Assembly (NCBI GenBank): GCA_015665415.1
Contig: JADFAE010000004.1
Location: 124,001-188,000 of the forward strand
DNA: 64,000 bases
DNA from: Roseobacter sp.
Lineage (GTDB): Bacteria > Pseudomonadota > Alphaproteobacteria > Rhodobacterales > Rhodobacteraceae
Reading direction: 5' to 3'
In this document: piece after piece, positions 28,013 through 35,775 of the stretch
Position numbering within the stretch: position 1 is the first letter of the stretch
Layout of the letters: every line of letters begins with the position of its first letter
Made by a program: the position numbers and the translations under genes
The notes under the pieces: model-generated
What the model saw: only the letters and a program-made list of their open reading frames with translations
Database searches by the model: none
What the model was told of the DNA's origin: nothing

Positions 28013-28401
28013 GGCTGTTTCGGGACGGTCTGGACCGCATCATCTGCTCCACCTGGCAAGGAAAAGGCCCGCGCCAGCAGCGTCGCACCGGCCCGTGCCG
28101 CCGCGATCGCACCGCCGGAAATCTCGGCCCCTGCGAGTTCCTCAGCGGCAAAATCATAGCCGCCGCCCTCCAGCCCCGCCGTCAGCAGCGCCAAGATGTC
28201 GCGCGCGGAAAACCTCCCGGTCTCAAAGCGTTGCACCAATTCGACCAAAGATCCCGTTGCCAATTGATGCTCCAACCGCGCCAGGGCCCCAAGCGTCAAG
28301 CGCAAGACATGCGGGCGTTGGTTGATCACCAGCGTTACCTCGCCACGCCAGGGGTTTTCCAAAGCTGGCTTTTCAACGGACGGACCTGGGACACTCTGCA
28401 T
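28009..28401 (-). CDS. GTA gp10-like protein (gene transfer agent family)
   Basis: A 130-residue protein: NPWRGEVTLVINQRPHVLRLTLGALARLE, then FSARDILALLTAGLEGGG. It matches the small GTA-gp10 family next to the major tail protein gene, with a presumed tail chaperone role like phage gpG/gpGT. I see no sign of the -1 frameshift signal used by some phages: gp10.1 has its own overlapping start. Confidence 0.9.
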   Translation of the reverse strand: MQSVPGPSVEKPALENPWRGEVTLVINQRPHVLRLTLGALARLEHQLATGSLVELVQRFETGRFSARDILALLTAGLEGGGYDFAAEELAGAEISGGAIAAARAGATLLARAFSLPGGADDAVQTVPKQP

Positions 28402-28405
28402 CGAC

Positions 28406-28819
28406 CTAGACCGCCGTAAAGCTCAGCTCACCGGCACTGGCCAGCGTCAGTTCGTAGGTGGCTTCGCCATTGTGGCTGCCTGCATAATCCAGCGCCGTGA
28501 CCTGAAAGGCACCTTCGACAATGCCGAAATCCGGGATCACCACCTGAAACCCGGGGGTAATGCCATCAAAGAACAGCTGCCGCGCGCGCTCATCCGTTGT
28601 TTCATCGCGAAAGATGCCAGAGCCCGAAATCGTGGCCGATCGCACCCCGGCCCCGGCCAGTAGCTCGCGCCAGCCCCCCTGGCTTTCGAGACTGGTCACA
28701 TCAACGCTCTCGGCGTTGAAGCTGATCCGGGTGGCGCGCAGGCCAGCCAGAGTTTCGAACTGACCACCGCCGGTCATATCCACCTTGATCAAAAGATCCT
28801 TGCCGTTCTGGGCACCCAT
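28406..28819 (-). CDS. GTA major tail tube protein (gp9-like)
   Basis: A 137-residue protein of the TP901-1/phage major tail family: MGAQNGKDLLIKVD, ATRISFNAESVDVTSLES, then GVRSATISGSGIFRDETTDE and NGEATYELTLASAGELSF. It forms the tail tube hexamers. It has a GGAG 7 nt before the ATG. It is separated from gp8 by 69 bp, one of the few larger gaps, consistent with the need for high expression. Confidence 0.92.
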   Translation of the reverse strand: MGAQNGKDLLIKVDMTGGGQFETLAGLRATRISFNAESVDVTSLESQGGWRELLAGAGVRSATISGSGIFRDETTDERARQLFFDGITPGFQVVIPDFGIVEGAFQVTALDYAGSHNGEATYELTLASAGELSFTAV

Positions 28820-28888
28820 GCTGTGGCTCCACTTCCTGTAGTGATTTGTGACTGTTCAATTGTTTCCTGGGATCTGCCGCTGACCTGC

Positions 28889-29296
28889 TCAGTCGTCCTC
28901 AACCCGTGCAGCAAAGCGCAGAATGATGCTGCGGCCCCCGTCATCCAGCCGCTGCGCCGTGGCGCGCTCAAACCAGATCCCCACCAGGCGGCCGCGGCCC
29001 AGAACCAAAGATGCATCAACCAGCGCATCACTGATTGCGGCGGCGGCCTCCTTGGCGAGCACAAAGCCTGCACTGCTGGTAAAGATGCTGACGCTGAGAC
29101 GATGAAGCGCCCCGCCCCCGCTGACATCCGACCGGTCCAACACCTCTTCTGAGCCCAGAACCGCGTAGATCGTGGGCAGGCTGCCGGTGGGCATGGCATC
29201 AAATACATCTGTCCCCAATGCAGCAATCACCCCGGCATCCGTGGTCAATTGCAGATAGATGGCCTCTTGCAGGGCGGCGGACATGGCATAGCTCAT
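28889..29296 (-). CDS. GTA tail terminator / DUF3168 protein (gp8-like)
   Basis: A 135-residue DUF3168 protein (ALQEAIYLQLTTDAGVIAAL, SEEVLDRSDVSGGGALHRLSVSIFT). Members close the top of the tail tube at the head-tail junction. The ATG overlaps the previous stop codon by 4 bp. Confidence 0.9.
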   Translation of the reverse strand: MSYAMSAALQEAIYLQLTTDAGVIAALGTDVFDAMPTGSLPTIYAVLGSEEVLDRSDVSGGGALHRLSVSIFTSSAGFVLAKEAAAAISDALVDASLVLGRGRLVGIWFERATAQRLDDGGRSIILRFAARVEDD

Positions 29297-29640
29297 GGTG
29301 CGACCTCTTCGACGCAGCGACAGTCCAGATAACGCCCCTGGGCATCAGCTTCGCTGACGGTTTCAATGCGAAACAGCCGATCGCTTGCGCGGAACCGCTG
29401 CCCCGGACGCGGGCGCGATAGCGACCCTTCAGGTGTGGCCCGCAGAGAAATGCGGTAGCGCTGCAGTGCCAGGCTGCCCCCCTCCTGCCCTGAGGTGCGC
29501 CCGGTCAAGGCCACCACCTCGGCCCATAACGCGCCCAACCCGGTCCAGGTTTCGCTGTATCCACCGGCGCCATCGCTTTGCCGTTGCGGATCTTCCAACA
29601 CCAGGCGGCGGTTGATCTGGCGGGGCAAAGCCGCGCTCAT
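29293..29640 (-). CDS. GTA head-tail adaptor / head closure protein (gp7-like)
   Basis: A 115-residue protein with the phage head-closure pattern: RLVLEDPQRQSDGAGGYSET, WAEVVALTGRTSGQEGGSLA, then RFRASDRLFRIETVSEAD. It forms the stopper between portal-adaptor and tail. Stop and start codons overlap with both neighbours. Confidence 0.92.
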   Translation of the reverse strand: MSAALPRQINRRLVLEDPQRQSDGAGGYSETWTGLGALWAEVVALTGRTSGQEGGSLALQRYRISLRATPEGSLSRPRPGQRFRASDRLFRIETVSEADAQGRYLDCRCVEEVAP

Positions 29641-30236
29641 GATCCTGTCCTCATGGTCAAGCGCAGCGGCCGATAGCGCTCGATCAGACTGGCCACCCCA
29701 AAGGGCATGCAGCCCCCATGCAGGCCGGTGTCATTGCGGTATTCGTAAAAATGCGCCGCCAGCATCAACACCGCCTGAGCAAGATCGGCGGGCACGCCGT
29801 CCCAACTCGCCGCAAAGCCAGCGCTCAGCGTGATCTCCACGCGTCCGCCCGCCTCCGGGTCTGGCAGGCAGCTGCCCCTGGGATGCAGTCGCGGAGACTG
29901 GCTGTCGTTCTCGAGCCAGAAATCCGACACCGCCAACACGCTGAGGGCCCCCGTGGCCGAAACCTGCGCAAGCGCCGTCAGCGCAGCAATCGGGGCGATC
30001 GGCACCTGGGCAACATCGGGTCGTGGCCAATGGCTCAGCTGCCACAGGAAATCGCGCTGCAACAGCGCCTTGCCGGTGCGGTTTTCAATCGCCGCCAGAG
30101 CGGCCCGCAAAAACCCGATCAGCACGCTGTCCTGCAGCTCTTCCTCACCAAAGCCGGTTCCCAGCCGCAGGTGCGCCTTGAAGGCCTCTAGCGGCAGTGC
30201 CGCATCGGGCACCGGCGTCACTTCGCTCAACATCAT
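29637..30236 (-). CDS. GTA head-tail connector protein (gp6-like)
   Basis: About 199 residues. The helical N-terminal part (LPLEAFKAHLRLGTGFGEEE) and the later AQAVLMLAAHFYEYRNDT resemble the phage gp6 / phiE125 gp8 head-tail connector family. Three consecutive ATGs (30239, 30236, 30233) follow GGAG; the second has the best spacing. It is preceded by a 160-bp structured gap after the capsid gene. Confidence 0.88.
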   Translation of the reverse strand: MMLSEVTPVPDAALPLEAFKAHLRLGTGFGEEELQDSVLIGFLRAALAAIENRTGKALLQRDFLWQLSHWPRPDVAQVPIAPIAALTALAQVSATGALSVLAVSDFWLENDSQSPRLHPRGSCLPDPEAGGRVEITLSAGFAASWDGVPADLAQAVLMLAAHFYEYRNDTGLHGGCMPFGVASLIERYRPLRLTMRTGS

Positions 30237-30282
30237 CATCAACTCCGCAAGCTCGGATCCCCAGATATTCCGATCAAATTCA

Positions 30283-30360
30283 GCGGGTACGCAGGGTCTT
30301 CTGCCGCTCGGACGGAGGGGGAGCAGCTAGACGACAGAAAACCAGGGTTTGCGTACCCGC
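30283..30360 (-). repeat. Long-range inverted repeat between capsid gene and gp6 gene
   Basis: GCGGGTACGC (30283-30292) and GCGTACCCGC (30351-30360) are perfect 10-bp arms. They can be extended inwards by an imperfect TCTTCTG / CAGAAAA pairing. In mRNA this would form a long stem-loop just upstream of the gp6 ribosome binding site. Confidence 0.55.
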
Positions 30361-30361
30361 C

Positions 30362-30385
30362 GGGGAACCGGGCTGCCGGTTCCCC
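30362..30385 (-). repeat. Perfect hairpin just after the capsid stop codon
   Basis: GGGGAACCGG-GCTG-CCGGTTCCCC, a 10-bp stem with a 4-nt loop, begins 15 nt after the capsid stop. No T-run follows on the minus strand, so full termination is unlikely. It may protect the capsid message from 3' decay or attenuate downstream expression. Confidence 0.65.
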
Positions 30386-30399
30386 ATTCAGCCAAAGCA

Positions 30400-31581
30400 T
30401 TAGCTCAGGCCGAATTTCAGCAGTTTGATGGCAGCAAAATCGCTGACATCGCCGCCGACACGCTTGGTGGCGTAGAACAGGACATGCGGCTTGGCGCTAA
30501 AGGGATCGCGCAACACCCGCAGATCGGGACGTTCGGCGATGGTGTAGCCTGCAGCAAAATCACCAAAGCCCAGGGCAAAGGCATCTGTGGCGGCATCTGG
30601 CATATCCTCGGCAATCAGCACCGGATAGCCCAACAGACGCGCGGGTTCCCCGGCGGCCAGACCATCGGACCACAGGAAGCGACCATCTGCGTCCTTTAAT
30701 TTGCGCACCAGGCCCGCGGTCTTGGAGTTCATCACAAAGCTTGCATTGGCGCGATACTGGGCCCCCAGGGCATAGACCAGGTCGATGATGGCGTCGCCAT
30801 CGCCGATGCCGCCGTCCTCGCCCGAGGCGACATAGCCGAGATTACCCCAGCTCCAGCTGTCATTCGCAACCACCGGGTGGCTGAGAATCCCGGTGGGTTT
30901 GTCGACCCCATCGCCACTGATAAAGGCCGCCGCCTCGGCGCGGGCGAATTTGTCAGCGATCCGTCCCGCCAACCAGCCCTCGATGTCAAAGGCGCTGTCA
31001 TCCAGCAGCCGTTGCGAGGCCTTTGGCAGCGCGCTCAGCTCATGCAGCGCGATGGTGATCCGATCAATCAGAGGGGTGCCGCTTTCAGCGGTCGGATCCG
31101 TCTCGGTGGCCCAGCCTGCGCCAGTGTCGCTGTGATCGATCAGCACATCAAATGAGGTCGCTTCAACGGTCACCACCGAGGCAACAGCCCGAATTGAGGC
31201 CGTGGATTGCAGCACAGATTTCACCGTTTCGGCGGTTTGTGGGTCAACCAGATAGCCCCCGTCACTATTGACCGTGGTCGACAGCCCCTTGCTCTCGGGC
31301 ATCACCCCGCGCAAGCCGGTGTCATCACCGGTACGGATGTAGCCACAAAAGGCCTTTTGATGTGGCGCATCCGCCTCGGCGGCCGCTGCCAGATGCGGGC
31401 GGCCCGCGCGATGTGTCTTTCGATCCAACATAGTCATTCGCTCTTCCGTCTGTTTGAACTTCACTCTCACAACGTCCTGAAACCCTCTGAATTCCCGTAG
31501 GAAACCTGAAACTGCCTGGGTGATTTCCTGCGTCAAAGGGGCTGCCTGATCGGCCATGGCCGGGATGTCTTCATTGCTCAT
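30400..31581 (-). CDS. GTA major capsid protein, HK97 fold (gp5-like)
   Basis: A 393-residue protein. The N-terminal ~100 residues are helical and act as scaffold (delta domain: EITQAVSGFLREFRGFQDVV). The HK97-type capsid domain starts near PESKGLSTTVNSDGGYLVD, the probable protease cleavage region, and contains WATETDPTAESGTPLIDRIT and ISGDGVDKPTGILSHP. The ATG at 31581 overlaps the protease gene end. Hairpins follow the stop codon. Confidence 0.95.
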   Translation of the reverse strand: MSNEDIPAMADQAAPLTQEITQAVSGFLREFRGFQDVVRVKFKQTEERMTMLDRKTHRAGRPHLAAAAEADAPHQKAFCGYIRTGDDTGLRGVMPESKGLSTTVNSDGGYLVDPQTAETVKSVLQSTASIRAVASVVTVEATSFDVLIDHSDTGAGWATETDPTAESGTPLIDRITIALHELSALPKASQRLLDDSAFDIEGWLAGRIADKFARAEAAAFISGDGVDKPTGILSHPVVANDSWSWGNLGYVASGEDGGIGDGDAIIDLVYALGAQYRANASFVMNSKTAGLVRKLKDADGRFLWSDGLAAGEPARLLGYPVLIAEDMPDAATDAFALGFGDFAAGYTIAERPDLRVLRDPFSAKPHVLFYATKRVGGDVSDFAAIKLLKFGLS

Positions 31582-32170
31582 CAATGCGTCCTGTACCTGT
31601 TTGAGATTGAAAGAAGTCGCTCTTGGCCAGCTGTCGGCTGGCCCGGCGCAGCTGCGCCGCTAGAACCCGCAGGCTTTGGTCTGGGGCATCGCGTTTCTTG
31701 CCAGAGATCCGGGCGGCGGGCAGCATCGGGAAGGTCACCAGCGACACTTCCCACAGCTCGACCTCGCAGAGGATCCGCCTGCCGTGCTCACCCTGACGCG
31801 CCCGTCTGGTTCGATACCCAATCGACAGTCCCTCGAGAGCGCCAGCGGCGATCAGCGCTGCGGCTTCGGCCCCACGAGAAATCTCCGTCAGAAGACGCCC
31901 CTTGACCCACAAGCCCCGTTCATCTTCGCGCAGCTCGTCCCAAACGCCGATTGGCTGCAGCGGATCATGTTGCCACAACATCTTGACCCGGGATCCCCGC
32001 GCCGAACGTTCCGCGAGAGAGGTGGCATAGGCCCCAGCGGCGACCACGTCGCCACCCTGATCAACCTCACCAAAGAGGCTGGCATAGCCCTGAATGACAT
32101 TGTCATCCTGAACCGTCAGATCCTCGCCAAATCGCGAGAACTTATGTTCGAATTCCGGATCAACCTTCAT
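31571..32170 (-). CDS. GTA prohead protease (gp4-like)
   Basis: A 199-residue HK97-type prohead protease: IQGYASLFGEVDQGGDVV, MLWQHDPLQPIGVWDE with the catalytic-region His, and GALEGLSIGYRTRRAR with the Ser of the active site. It processes the capsid N-terminus during head maturation. GAGAGG precedes the ATG. The gene overlaps the capsid gene by 11 bp. Confidence 0.94.
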   Translation of the reverse strand: MKVDPEFEHKFSRFGEDLTVQDDNVIQGYASLFGEVDQGGDVVAAGAYATSLAERSARGSRVKMLWQHDPLQPIGVWDELREDERGLWVKGRLLTEISRGAEAAALIAAGALEGLSIGYRTRRARQGEHGRRILCEVELWEVSLVTFPMLPAARISGKKRDAPDQSLRVLAAQLRRASRQLAKSDFFQSQTGTGRIDEQ

Positions 32171-32203
32171 GACAAACCTCTCGTAACAATCTGTTTTTAT
32201 GCG

Positions 32204-32422
32204 CTATTGTGCCGAAGCAAGGGATTGGATCGCCTGCGCGAGGATCACGGCGGCCACCCCGTAAACCGTCAGCCAGAGTCGGCGCTCCAGCCGTTCCAGC
32301 ACCTGCTCCAAACGCTCCATCCTGGTGTTGAGCGCCTCCATCTGGATCTTGCTCACCGTTTCATGAGCGGACAGCCGCAGCCCTGGGACGCAATCAAAAG
32401 GTGGCCTGGGGAGATCAGCCAT
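32204..32422 (-). CDS. GTA head formation protein (gp3.5-like)
   Basis: A 72-residue protein with a helical charged segment (MEALNTRMERLEQVLERLERR) followed by one hydrophobic helix (LTVYGVAAVILAQAIQSLA). It is positioned between portal and protease genes, as in RcGTA (rcc01686). It overlaps the portal gene by 8 bp. The exact function is not known; the membrane helix is notable for a head-region gene. Confidence 0.85.
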   Translation of the reverse strand: MADLPRPPFDCVPGLRLSAHETVSKIQMEALNTRMERLEQVLERLERRLWLTVYGVAAVILAQAIQSLASAQ

Positions 32423-33626
32423 CTGTGTCCCCTTCCGATGCCGCTGGAAGTCCCAGTAGTTTGCGCTTTTCGGCCTCAGTCAGAAAATCCGCAGAAGCGA
32501 CCCGCCTCCATTGTACATCCCGCTCTTCCGACAGCGCCGGAACCTGATCAAGATCAGGCTTCAACACCATGACTTCGTTACCAAACCCAGATATCCAATC
32601 CGAGATACCCGCCGCCACTTTGGTAACCAGAGGCAATACCGTCAGGCGGTAGAACGCACGGTTGGCCTCTTGGTAATTGGCATAGGCCGCATCCCCCGGC
32701 AGCCCCAGCAGCATCGGCGGCACCCCAAAGGCAAGGGCAATCTCGCGGGCTGCGGCTTCCTTGGTTTTCTGGAACTCCATGTCCGAGGGGGAAAACCCCA
32801 TCGGTTTCCAATCCAGCCCGCCTTCCAGCACCATCGGTCGACCCGCGTTGCGTGCGCCCTGGAAGTTCATCTCAATTTCCTCACTCAGGCGGCGAAATTG
32901 GTCGTCGGACATCTGGCCCTGACCCTCAGATCCGGCCCAGACTAAGGCGCCAGAGGGGCGCGCAGCATTGTCCAGCAACCCTTTGGACCACTGCGAAGCA
33001 GCGCTATGGACATCCAACGCCAGCGCCGCAGCCTGCATCGGTGCCAGCCCGTAGTGATCGTCTTGCGGATGGAAGTTCTTCAGATGAAAAATGGTGCCCC
33101 GGGTCCCCTCGCAGGCAAAGCGGTGCTTGCGCCCGGAGACAGTATAATCATAGGCCTGCGGCCAACCATCGGTGCCCGGCACCACCGAGATCCGATCCGG
33201 TCGCAGCACATGTAGCTCTTCTGGCCAGCCCTCAGGGCCCGCGACCGCCTCAATATAGGCATTGCCCGACAGCAGCAGATGACCAAAGACAGCCTCCAGA
33301 AAATCTTGCCGGGTCTGGGCCGCATTGGGCCGGGTGATCAGCGACAAGACCGGGTGGCTTTCATATCTCTGATTGCTGTCCTGCAGAACCAGCGGCAAGG
33401 CGGCCGCCGCTTCGACCACCATGCGGATGGCGCGAAACCCAATTGGGTTTCCGATGTAGCCCACCCGCGTCAAGGTCGTTGCATCCCGCGCAGACCAGCT
33501 GGTACCGCCCCCCCCTTGCCAGGCAATGACCCGCGCCGCAGCACTGGCTTTGCTCTGCTGGGGGCCGCGTTTCTGGGCCAGGGTCTCATCGGGCCGTATC
33601 TTGCGCCAAGGTAGGTTGAACCCCAT
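32415..33626 (-). CDS. GTA portal protein (gp3-like)
   Basis: A 403-residue HK97-type portal: RDATTLTRVGYIGNPIGFRA, RPNAAQTRQDFLEAVFGHLL, GNAYIEAVAGPEGWPEEL, and ALAFGVPPMLLGLPGDAAYANYQEA. It forms the dodecameric DNA channel and joins the terminase. AAAGGAG is 6 nt before the ATG at 33626 (MGFNLPW). A 190-bp gap separates it from the large terminase gene. Confidence 0.95.
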   Translation of the reverse strand: MGFNLPWRKIRPDETLAQKRGPQQSKASAAARVIAWQGGGGTSWSARDATTLTRVGYIGNPIGFRAIRMVVEAAAALPLVLQDSNQRYESHPVLSLITRPNAAQTRQDFLEAVFGHLLLSGNAYIEAVAGPEGWPEELHVLRPDRISVVPGTDGWPQAYDYTVSGRKHRFACEGTRGTIFHLKNFHPQDDHYGLAPMQAAALALDVHSAASQWSKGLLDNAARPSGALVWAGSEGQGQMSDDQFRRLSEEIEMNFQGARNAGRPMVLEGGLDWKPMGFSPSDMEFQKTKEAAAREIALAFGVPPMLLGLPGDAAYANYQEANRAFYRLTVLPLVTKVAAGISDWISGFGNEVMVLKPDLDQVPALSEERDVQWRRVASADFLTEAEKRKLLGLPAASEGDTDG

Positions 33627-33816
33627 GGGCCACTCCTTTGATCCATCACTTGGGCAATACGCCCTTTGCTGAGAAAACTTATGCCGCGCTGGCTTGAACA
33701 TTCTCCAAGACAGGCGCTCCCCCGCTTGGCACCCCCTGGCCTAATCCTTTTGCTTCAAAGAAAAATATCGTCTGACAGGTGTTGCAGCGCCGCGTTTTCT
33801 GGCTCCTGAAGGCTAG

Positions 33817-35175
33817 CTAGAGCACACGGGCTCTGGGCAAGCGCAGATGGCTCGCGGGTGCCAGAATCAGCTCGTGGAGCGCCCAAACCAGCGCATCCAG
33901 ACGGTCCGGCGAGCCCTGCCCCTGAAACCCCTGCGGCGTCATCTGACACATCTGCTCTTCCAGCTCGGCCAAGCCTGCCAGGTGATGCACCCGCCGCTGC
34001 TCATAGAGGGCGGATACCGGCTCTGCGCGGGCCGATTTACCACGGCTGGCATGAAGCGCATGGAAGGGCACCAGCGGATCCACTTGCCGCAGCAGATTTT
34101 CGACCAGGGCCCCGCCTTGATTGACCTCCGCCACCACCCGATCCGCCGAGAACTCATCTCGCGCTGCCAACACCGCCTGAGCCCAGGCCAAGGGGCTGAG
34201 CCCCTGGACCGTGCGATCGGCCAGCACATAGGCCTGCCAATTCTGCACCGGCCCCTGCAACACGGCCCCCGCCACCACAATGCCACAGGCATCCGAAGCC
34301 TTGCCGGCGCTCACGGCCGGATCAACGGCGACAACGACACGATCCAATGGGGGGGCTGCGGCGACCTGGGCCTGGGACAAGGGGTCGGCCTGCCAGAAGG
34401 CGCCCTCGACCTCGCTCAGCAGGATCCCGTCCAGCTCTTGACGACCCAGACGCGAGCCGCCGTATCTGGCCCGAACCTCGGTCAGAAACGAAGGCGCCAG
34501 ATTGGCCCGATTGGCCTCTGTTGGCGCATGCGTCTGCACCGTAGACGGGGCAGCCAGAAGATCACGCAGCACCGCGACATTGCGCGGCGTGGTGGTGACA
34601 CAGACCTGCGGGTCCTGGCCCAACCGCAAGGAAAACTGCAACATGTCCCAGGCCTCGCGGGCGCGACGCCATTTGGCCATCTCATCCACCCAGGCGGTGT
34701 CAAACTGTGGCCCCCGCAGCGCCTCCGGGTCATGGGCGGAAAAGGCCTGCGCCATGGCCCCATTGGCCCAGAGCAGCTTGCGTTCCTGGGCTTTCCATTG
34801 CGGACGGCGGTCCGGCGGCGAACAGGCCAGAATGCCACTGTCGCCCTGGATCATCACGTCGCGCACCTGATCATAGGTCTCACCAATCAAGGCCAGACGC
34901 CGGGCTTTGCCCGCCATTCTCGGCGTCGCCCCCTCCACCTGGGCGCGGATCCACTCTGCCCCCGCCCGCGTTTTACCAGCGCCACGGCCGCCCAGAATGA
35001 CCCAGGTCCGCCAGGGTTTTGCGGGTGGCAACTGATGCGGCAGGGCCCAGGCCTCGAACAGATAGGGGAAGGCCAGAAGCGCAGGTTCACTCATCGCCTC
35101 CAGAAAACTCTTCTGTTGCGCGGGCGGCGCGGAGGCGATCCAGGCGGCTGCGGATTTCAGCGCGGGCCGCGTCAA
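33817..35175 (-). CDS. GTA large terminase subunit (gp2-like)
   Basis: About 452 residues from a TTG at 35175, or 425 from ATG at 35094. The ATPase domain has Walker A GGRGAGKTRAG and Walker B-like TAWVDEMAKW; the nuclease domain has VVAVDPAVSAGKASDACGIV (D residues) and the later SPDRLDALVWALHELIL. It packages random host DNA by a headful mechanism. I favour the longer form because the preceding residues AAAWIASAPPAQQKSFLEAM form the helix seen before WALPHQL in other GTA terminases; this gives an overlap of about 90 bp with gp1. The start remains uncertain. Confidence 0.92.
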   Translation of the reverse strand: MTRPALKSAAAWIASAPPAQQKSFLEAMSEPALLAFPYLFEAWALPHQLPPAKPWRTWVILGGRGAGKTRAGAEWIRAQVEGATPRMAGKARRLALIGETYDQVRDVMIQGDSGILACSPPDRRPQWKAQERKLLWANGAMAQAFSAHDPEALRGPQFDTAWVDEMAKWRRAREAWDMLQFSLRLGQDPQVCVTTTPRNVAVLRDLLAAPSTVQTHAPTEANRANLAPSFLTEVRARYGGSRLGRQELDGILLSEVEGAFWQADPLSQAQVAAAPPLDRVVVAVDPAVSAGKASDACGIVVAGAVLQGPVQNWQAYVLADRTVQGLSPLAWAQAVLAARDEFSADRVVAEVNQGGALVENLLRQVDPLVPFHALHASRGKSARAEPVSALYEQRRVHHLAGLAELEEQMCQMTPQGFQGQGSPDRLDALVWALHELILAPASHLRLPRARVL

Positions 35176-35431
35176 GGTCGAGCCCGGAGTGTTCGGAGGT
35201 GTCAGGATCGGTTTGCTCGACAAGCGTTTTCTCCACTTTTTGGCAATCTCGGATAAGCCCCTCGAGTTTGGTGATCTTGGGCAAATTCGCCGCAAGTGCT
35301 ACTTCCTCCTCAGCAGCCAACCTCAGCTGCAGCGTCTCCGCCTCATGTCGCAGCCGCAGGATGGAACCCTGCAGCGAGCGCAACAGATCACGGGTGCGCT
35401 GCACCCGTGGGTCCGGTTCATTTTTGGTCAT
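35087..35431 (-). CDS. GTA small terminase subunit (gp1-like)
   Basis: A 114-residue, highly charged helical protein (RVQRTRDLLRSLQGSILRLR, LAAEEEVALAANLPKITKLE, LDLDAARAEIRSRLDRLRAA). Size, position and two-helix layout match RcGTA gp1, an atypical small terminase lacking strong sequence-specific DNA recognition. It is the first gene of the cluster. No good ribosome binding site precedes the ATG. It overlaps the large terminase gene. Confidence 0.88.
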   Translation of the reverse strand: MTKNEPDPRVQRTRDLLRSLQGSILRLRHEAETLQLRLAAEEEVALAANLPKITKLEGLIRDCQKVEKTLVEQTDPDTSEHSGLDLDAARAEIRSRLDRLRAARATEEFSGGDE

Positions 35432-35775
35432 TCTGGCTATGGCTTCTCATGTTTGGGACAATCCCCGACACATCAGGATAGGAGCCCTACGCAAGCCGTC
35501 ATCTTGCCCGGCCCGCCGTAAACTTCGCGGTCTCCAATATCCTTCCAGCTGGCCCAGAGCCTAGGCAAGCCCTCCCGCAGGTGTCAAATCAACCCCGGTT
35601 GCCAAGCGTCCGAAGACAAAAGGAAGAATTTACCATTGCGGCCCCTGCATATCGTCGCTTGGGGATGAGGCAAGATCTGTGCGGCCCCCAAGTGCCCGCT
35701 TGAGGGTTCCAAGCAGGCGTAAAAAAACCTGCCCCAGGATCTGGGACAGGTTCAAAGGTTTCGACTTTGACGAGA
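35432..35775. other. Upstream region of GTA cluster, no gene seen
   Basis: About 340 bp between gp1 and mltG. It contains the mltG terminator (35721-35753), and the rest should hold the GTA promoter. I find no convincing -35/-10 pair and no CtrA box. GTA transcription in Rhodobacter relies on GafA, whose site I cannot recognise by eye. Confidence 0.5.
35721..35753 (-). terminator. Terminator after mltG
   Basis: On the minus strand AACCTGTCCCAG pairs with CTGGGGCAGGTT (one G-U) around a 3-nt loop, followed by TTTTT. It separates mltG from the GTA cluster. Confidence 0.88.

Noticed and set aside
20663-35431. Prophage
   Set aside because: No integrase, repressor, lysis or replication genes and no attachment repeats; gene order and small terminase/tape measure fit a gene transfer agent.
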